From NCBI GenBank assembly GCA_017443465.1, contig JAFRXO010000037.1:1-47831 (forward strand): a stretch of DNA of 47,831 nt, read 5' to 3'. The notes below the pieces were generated by a model. That model worked only from the letters and a program-made list of their open reading frames with translations, was not told the DNA's origin and did no database searches. Made by a program: the position numbers and the translations under genes. Shown piece by piece: positions 44,796 to 47,831 of the stretch. This DNA comes from Bacteroidales bacterium (lineage in GTDB: Bacteria > Bacteroidota > Bacteroidia > Bacteroidales > UBA932). The first letter of the stretch is position 1. Each line of letters begins with the position of its first letter.

Positions 44796-45581
44796 ATGGT
44801 CAAGAAAATTATTCCAGTTTTGTCCGTATTAGTTCTGCCAACAGTCGATTTTCTTTCAAGGGGAACTCTTTCTTTATATGATTTCATAAAATATGCAGCA
44901 ATCCTGGATGCTTTTTTGTTGGTGAGCCCAGGGCTGATTCCCGCCGGGCAGGTCCGGATTATTTCAGAAGATACATTGTCAGAAGATGCCGTCCCGTATG
45001 GGAAACGGGGATGGAACCTTTCCAGCAAGGGCGGAATGGTCTGGGCTGGTCTTTCTGCATTCTGGATCGCAGGCATATGCATTAAGGGACCTTTCCATAT
45101 TATATTGGGTGTTGCGGTTCTGCTGTTTTTCCTGGGGCTTGGGACGGAATGCGTCCTGCGCAAGCAGGATGTCCGGGAAGTTCCGCAGGCTGTAAAGCCT
45201 GAAGCCAGACCTAATGCCGTTTCCAAAGAGGAGAGGGAACAGGACCTTTACAACCGTATCCTGGAAGTCATGGAGAGAGACAGGCCGTGGGTCAACGAGC
45301 AGTTCAGGCTAAATGACCTTGTGAGCATGGTCTATTCCAACAGGCAGGCTGTTTCAAATGCCGTGAACAGGAAGTCGCAGATGAATTTCTGCCGTTTCGT
45401 CAACAGTTACAGGGTGGATTACGCCAAGGAATTGGTAAGGAAGGATCCCCGGCTGAGTGTCGGGGACGTGTCTATGATGTGCGGCTTCCACAACGATGTG
45501 TCATTCTCAATGGCATTCCAGCTTGTAGAGAACATGACCCCGAATGAGTGGATAAGGAAATGCAGGCACGGGAAAGTGTAA
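44796..45581 (+). CDS. Membrane-anchored AraC-family transcriptional regulator
   Basis: A 261-residue protein with up to four hydrophobic segments (about residues 3-20, 30-48, 80-97 and 100-117) and a C-terminal AraC/XylS helix-turn-helix domain (about 164-256). The domain reads RPWVNEQFRLNDLVSMVYSNRQAVSNAVNRKSQMNFCRFVNSYRVDYAKELV, then the second helix-turn-helix with MMCGFHNDVSFSMAFQLVENMTPNEWI, a diverged form of the usual GF.s...F.r.FKk..G.tP. Base composition is more AT-rich at the 5' end than in neighbours. Targets are unknown; a membrane or envelope signal is inferred. Its stop codon directly abuts that of the convergent rluA-type gene. Confidence 0.85.
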   Translation: MVKKIIPVLSVLVLPTVDFLSRGTLSLYDFIKYAAILDAFLLVSPGLIPAGQVRIISEDTLSEDAVPYGKRGWNLSSKGGMVWAGLSAFWIAGICIKGPFHIILGVAVLLFFLGLGTECVLRKQDVREVPQAVKPEARPNAVSKEEREQDLYNRILEVMERDRPWVNEQFRLNDLVSMVYSNRQAVSNAVNRKSQMNFCRFVNSYRVDYAKELVRKDPRLSVGDVSMMCGFHNDVSFSMAFQLVENMTPNEWIRKCRHGKV

Positions 45582-46298
45582 TCATATGAAAGCTCCCATC
45601 CCTTTCCAGGATGCGGGGACAGGGGCGGTGATGTCGATCCCGGTTTTCTTGACAGGATGGATGAAGCATATGTTCCGGGAGTGGAGGCATATGCCTCCGT
45701 CGGGATTTGAACGCGGTGCGCCGTACTTCAGGTCCCCTTTGATGTGGCAGCCGATCCCGGCCAACTGGCAGCGGATCTGATGATGCCTTCCTGTGAGGAG
45801 CTCGACTTCCAGGAGGTGGTATCTGTCCGTGTCCCCGATGTACCTGTACCTGAGCCTGGCAAGTTTCGCGTTCTTGTCCGAGCCGTTTTTCACTATGAAG
45901 GACTTGTTGAGTTTTTCGTTCCGAAGGAGCCAGTTCTCCAATTCTCCGGAAGGGGAGGGAGGCGTTTCGCAGCACAGGGCCCAGTAGGTCTTCCGGACCG
46001 TTCCTTCACGGAACATTGCAGTAAGTCTTTCAAGTGCCTTGGAGGTCTTCGCAAGGATGACGGCGCCGCTTACCGGCCGGTCAAGCCTGTGAGGGACTCC
46101 CATGAATACCTGTCCCGGTTTTCCGTCCCTTTCTGCGATGAAGGCCTGGTACTTCCCGCCGAGGGTTTCGTCCCCGGTCTTGTCGCCCTGGATAATCTCT
46201 CCCGGTGCTTTGTTCACTATGAGGAGATGGTTGTCTTCGTACAGGATGCGTGATTCGAGGTCCAGGCGTTCCTCTTCTGTCAGTTTTCGGTAAGTCAT
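45582..46298 (-). CDS. RluA-family pseudouridine synthase
   Basis: A 238-residue RluA-type enzyme that isomerises uridine in rRNA or tRNA. The catalytic aspartate is D73 in VPHRLDRPVSG; other family segments are ILYEDNHLLIVNKAPG, KTYWALCC, YHLLEVELLTGRHHQIRCQLAGIGCHIKGDLKYG and the C-terminal ICLHSRNICFIHP. It has no S4 domain, so it resembles RluA or TruC rather than RluC/D; the target uridine is unknown. The ATG at 46298 (MTYRKLTEEER) is chosen over a longer frame that runs through the promoter; its TACATTTG box ends 4 bases upstream. Confidence 0.92.
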   Translation of the reverse strand: MTYRKLTEEERLDLESRILYEDNHLLIVNKAPGEIIQGDKTGDETLGGKYQAFIAERDGKPGQVFMGVPHRLDRPVSGAVILAKTSKALERLTAMFREGTVRKTYWALCCETPPSPSGELENWLLRNEKLNKSFIVKNGSDKNAKLARLRYRYIGDTDRYHLLEVELLTGRHHQIRCQLAGIGCHIKGDLKYGAPRSNPDGGICLHSRNICFIHPVKKTGIDITAPVPASWKGMGAFI

Positions 46299-46302
46299 AA
46301 TG

Positions 46303-46310
46303 CAAATGTA
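46303..46310 (-). promoter_or_regulatory. -7 box (TACATTTG) of the rluA-type gene
   Basis: Minus-strand TAnnTTTG match, only 4 bases before the ATG; the transcript would be leaderless or nearly so. Confidence 0.55.
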
Positions 46311-46334
46311 GTCATTTCCGGCGATATGCTCCAC

Positions 46335-46372
46335 TGACAAATTGTCATAAAAAGCCATTGGCACGGCATTGG
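46335..46372 (+). promoter_or_regulatory. dnaK upstream element: TGACAA-A-TTGTCA palindrome, then TTGGCA and TTGG
   Basis: A perfect 6-1-6 palindrome (46335-46347) is followed by TTGGCA (46358-46363), five bases and TTGG (46369-46372), 40 bases before the dnaK ATG. No TAnnTTTG box is found for dnaK, so this may be its operator or an alternative-sigma promoter. Confidence 0.5.
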
Positions 46373-46411
46373 ATAAACCAGGGGACGGAATAACATAAAA
46401 ATATCAGATAT

Positions 46412-47831
46412 ATGGGAAAAATAATAGGAATTGACCTTGGTACCACCAATTCATGTGTGGCCGTGATGGAAGGCAACCAGCCGACCGTCATCATCAATAA
46501 TGAAGGTGAACGTACGACTCCTTCCGTAGTGGCTTTCACTGACGGGGGAGAAAGGAAGATCGGAAATCCGGCAAAGCGCCAGGCTATAACGAACCCTCAC
46601 AATACTGTCTTCTCCATCAAGAGGTTCATGGGTGAGACCTATGACCAGGTGAACAAGGAAGTCGCCAGGGTTCCTTACAAGGTAGAAAGAGGTGACAACA
46701 ATACCCCGCGTGTGGATATCAATGGCAGGCTCTATTCTCCTCAGGAGATTTCGGCAATGATTCTCCAGAAGATGAAGAAGACAGCGGAAGATTATCTGCG
46801 CCAGAGCGTAACAGAGGCCGTCATCACCGTCCCCGCCTATTTCTCCGATTCACAGCGTCAGGCTACGAAAGAGGCCGGCAAGATCGCCGGACTGGATGTC
46901 AAGAGGATCATCAATGAGCCTACCGCGGCTGCATTGGCATATGGCCTGGACAAGAAGAACAAGGACATGAAGGTCGCTGTCTATGACCTTGGCGGCGGCA
47001 CATTCGATATTTCCATCCTGGAACTTGGCGGAGGTGTGTTCGAGGTGAAGGCTACCAATGGTGACACCCATCTCGGCGGAGACGATTTCGACCAGGTTGT
47101 AATCGACTGGCTTGCCGGCGAGTTCGCTTCAGAGAACGGCGGCATCGACCTCCGCAAGGACCCCATGGCTCTCCAGAGGCTCAAGGAGGCTGCCGAGAAG
47201 GCAAAGATCGAACTCTCTAACCAGAGCTCGACAGAGATCAACCTCCCGTACATAATGCCCGTCGACGGTATTCCGAAGCACCTCGTGAAGACCCTTTCCA
47301 GGGCCAAGTTCGAGCAGCTTTGCGACGCCCTCTTCCAGAAGACCATCGAGCCCTGCCGTCAGGCACTCGCCGATGCTCATCTCAGTCCGTCGGACATCGA
47401 TGAGGTCCTTCTGGTCGGTGGTTCCACCAGGATCCCCAAGATCCAGGAAATCGTGAAGAATTTCTTCGGCAAGGAGCCCAACAGGAGCGTGAATCCGGAT
47501 GAGGTAGTCGCCATAGGTGCTTCCATCCAGGGCGGTGTCCTCGCAGGAGATGTCAAGGATGTCCTCCTTCTGGATGTCACTCCTCTTGCCCTTGGAATCG
47601 AGACTCTCGGCGGAGTTATGACTAAGCTTATCGAGTCCAACACTACGATCCCGACCCGCAAGTCCCAGATCTTCTCCACTGCTGCGGACAACCAGCCTTC
47701 TGTTGAGATCAGGGTCCTCCAGGGCGAGCGTCCGATGGCTAAGGACAACAAGCAGATCGGTATCTTCCATCTTGACGGTATCGCTCCGGCTCCGAGGGGA
47801 ATACCCCAGATCGAGGTGACATTCGACATCG
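46412..47831 (+). CDS. dnaK: Chaperone DnaK (Hsp70), 3' end missing
   Basis: ATP-driven chaperone that binds exposed hydrophobic segments, working with DnaJ and GrpE (not in the window). The open frame starts [21 protein letters not shown] and runs 473 codons to the edge. It covers the whole nucleotide-binding domain (phosphate loops IDLGTTNS and [54 protein letters not shown]), the linker [16 protein letters not shown] and most of the beta substrate-binding domain. The lid is cut off. The ATG at 46412 gives the standard N-terminus. Confidence 0.98.
   Translation, partial: MGKIIGIDLGTTNSCVAVMEGNQPTVIINNEGERTTPSVVAFTDGGERKIGNPAKRQAITNPHNTVFSIKRFMGETYDQVNKEVARVPYKVERGDNNTPRVDINGRLYSPQEISAMILQKMKKTAEDYLRQSVTEAVITVPAYFSDSQRQATKEAGKIAGLDVKRIINEPTAAALAYGLDKKNKDMKVAVYDLGGGTFDISILELGGGVFEVKATNGDTHLGGDDFDQVVIDWLAGEFASENGGIDLRKDPMALQRLKEAAEKAKIELSNQSSTEINLPYIMPVDGIPKHLVKTLSRAKFEQLCDALFQKTIEPCRQALADAHLSPSDIDEVLLVGGSTRIPKIQEIVKNFFGKEPNRSVNPDEVVAIGASIQGGVLAGDVKDVLLLDVTPLALGIETLGGVMTKLIESNTTIPTRKSQIFSTAADNQPSVEIRVLQGERPMAKDNKQIGIFHLDGIAPAPRGIPQIEVTFDI

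Larger units (their letters stand above)
935..46943. repeat. Dispersed CATATG palindrome, about 82 copies
   Basis: The hexamer CATATG was counted by eye about 82 times across the window, roughly one per 580 bases. About 10 are expected from base composition at about 54 percent GC. Copies occur in genes on both strands, in gaps, in all three codon phases (His-Met; xCA-Tyr; Ile ATA followed by TGx) and over the start codons of about nine genes. CATATC, CATATA and CATATT together number well under that. First copy 935-940, last 46938-46943. Confidence 0.8.

Noticed and set aside
46358-46373. Sigma-54 (-24/-12) promoter for dnaK
   Set aside because: TGGCAC is present, but the downstream element reads TTGG one base too close and lacks the GC of TTGC, so a true RpoN promoter is not supported.
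1-47831. CRISPR array, prophage, insertion sequence, toxin-antitoxin or defence island
   Set aside because: No regularly spaced repeats, transposase, integrase, terminal inverted repeats or known defence domains are visible; gene content is core metabolism, translation and envelope.

Overview
The window looks like a chromosomal segment of a Gram-negative member of the Bacteroidota, most likely the order Bacteroidales. The evidence is promoter boxes of the form TAnnTTTG in front of about twenty genes, weak Shine-Dalgarno sequences, families typical of that phylum (DUF4293, membrane-anchored LytTR and AraC regulators, carboxypeptidase-regulatory-like envelope proteins, tandem YitT, TamB divergent from tsaD), and a GC content a little above 50 percent. 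A gut or rumen lineage is a guess. No phage, insertion sequence, CRISPR array, rRNA or tRNA gene is visible. Coding density is very high: no gap between genes exceeds about 175 bases.

Layout. 1-5.4 kb, minus strand: 3'-truncated ATP-type pckA; an envelope operon (carboxypeptidase-regulatory-like protein, metallo-beta-lactamase-fold hydrolase, degenerate retropepsin/TPR protein). 4.1-11.1 kb, minus: translationally coupled tamB - rsmI-like - folB - mtaB. 11.2-16.8 kb: tsaD and a COG2509-type FAD protein, then cdd, mnmA and a membrane LytTR regulator. 17.0-19.8 kb, plus: fabH-fabF-fabZ. 19.8-24.1 kb, minus: GNAT-like protein - prfA - queuosine-precursor transporter - queF, and mazG. 24.2-29.0 kb: CoA-transferase, DUF4293 protein, nucleoside phosphorylase - AI-2E transporter - esterase. 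29.0-36.0 kb: ClpA/C ATPase divergent from gyrA - TPR protein - DUF975 protein. 36.0-38.1 kb, minus: CapA-like protein - phoH. 38.1-44.7 kb, plus: SPOR lipoprotein - degenerate M28 peptidase/TonB fusion, then leuS - yitT - yitT. 44.8-47.8 kb: AraC-type regulator, rluA-type synthase, and dnaK cut by the right edge.

Themes. Several genes act on tRNA: tsaD (t6A37), mtaB (which methylthiolates t6A), mnmA (s2U34), and queF with its transporter (queuosine 34), next to leuS and prfA. A second theme is the cell envelope: TamB, SPOR, TonB fusion, CapA, carboxypeptidase-regulatory-like protein. A third is protein quality control: the Clp ATPase and dnaK.

The most unusual signal is not a gene. The palindrome CATATG occurs about 82 times by my hand count (roughly 10 expected from base composition), in all three codon phases and over about nine start codons. 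Other points of interest are two proteins with lost catalytic residues (M28-TonB fusion, retropepsin-like), a roughly 95-residue insertion in MnmA, a shared TTGTCA/TTGGCA/TTGG arrangement upstream of dnaK and between clp and gyrA, interlocked divergent promoters, and a CIRCE-like inverted repeat upstream of fabH. I found no convincing new defence or biosynthetic system.
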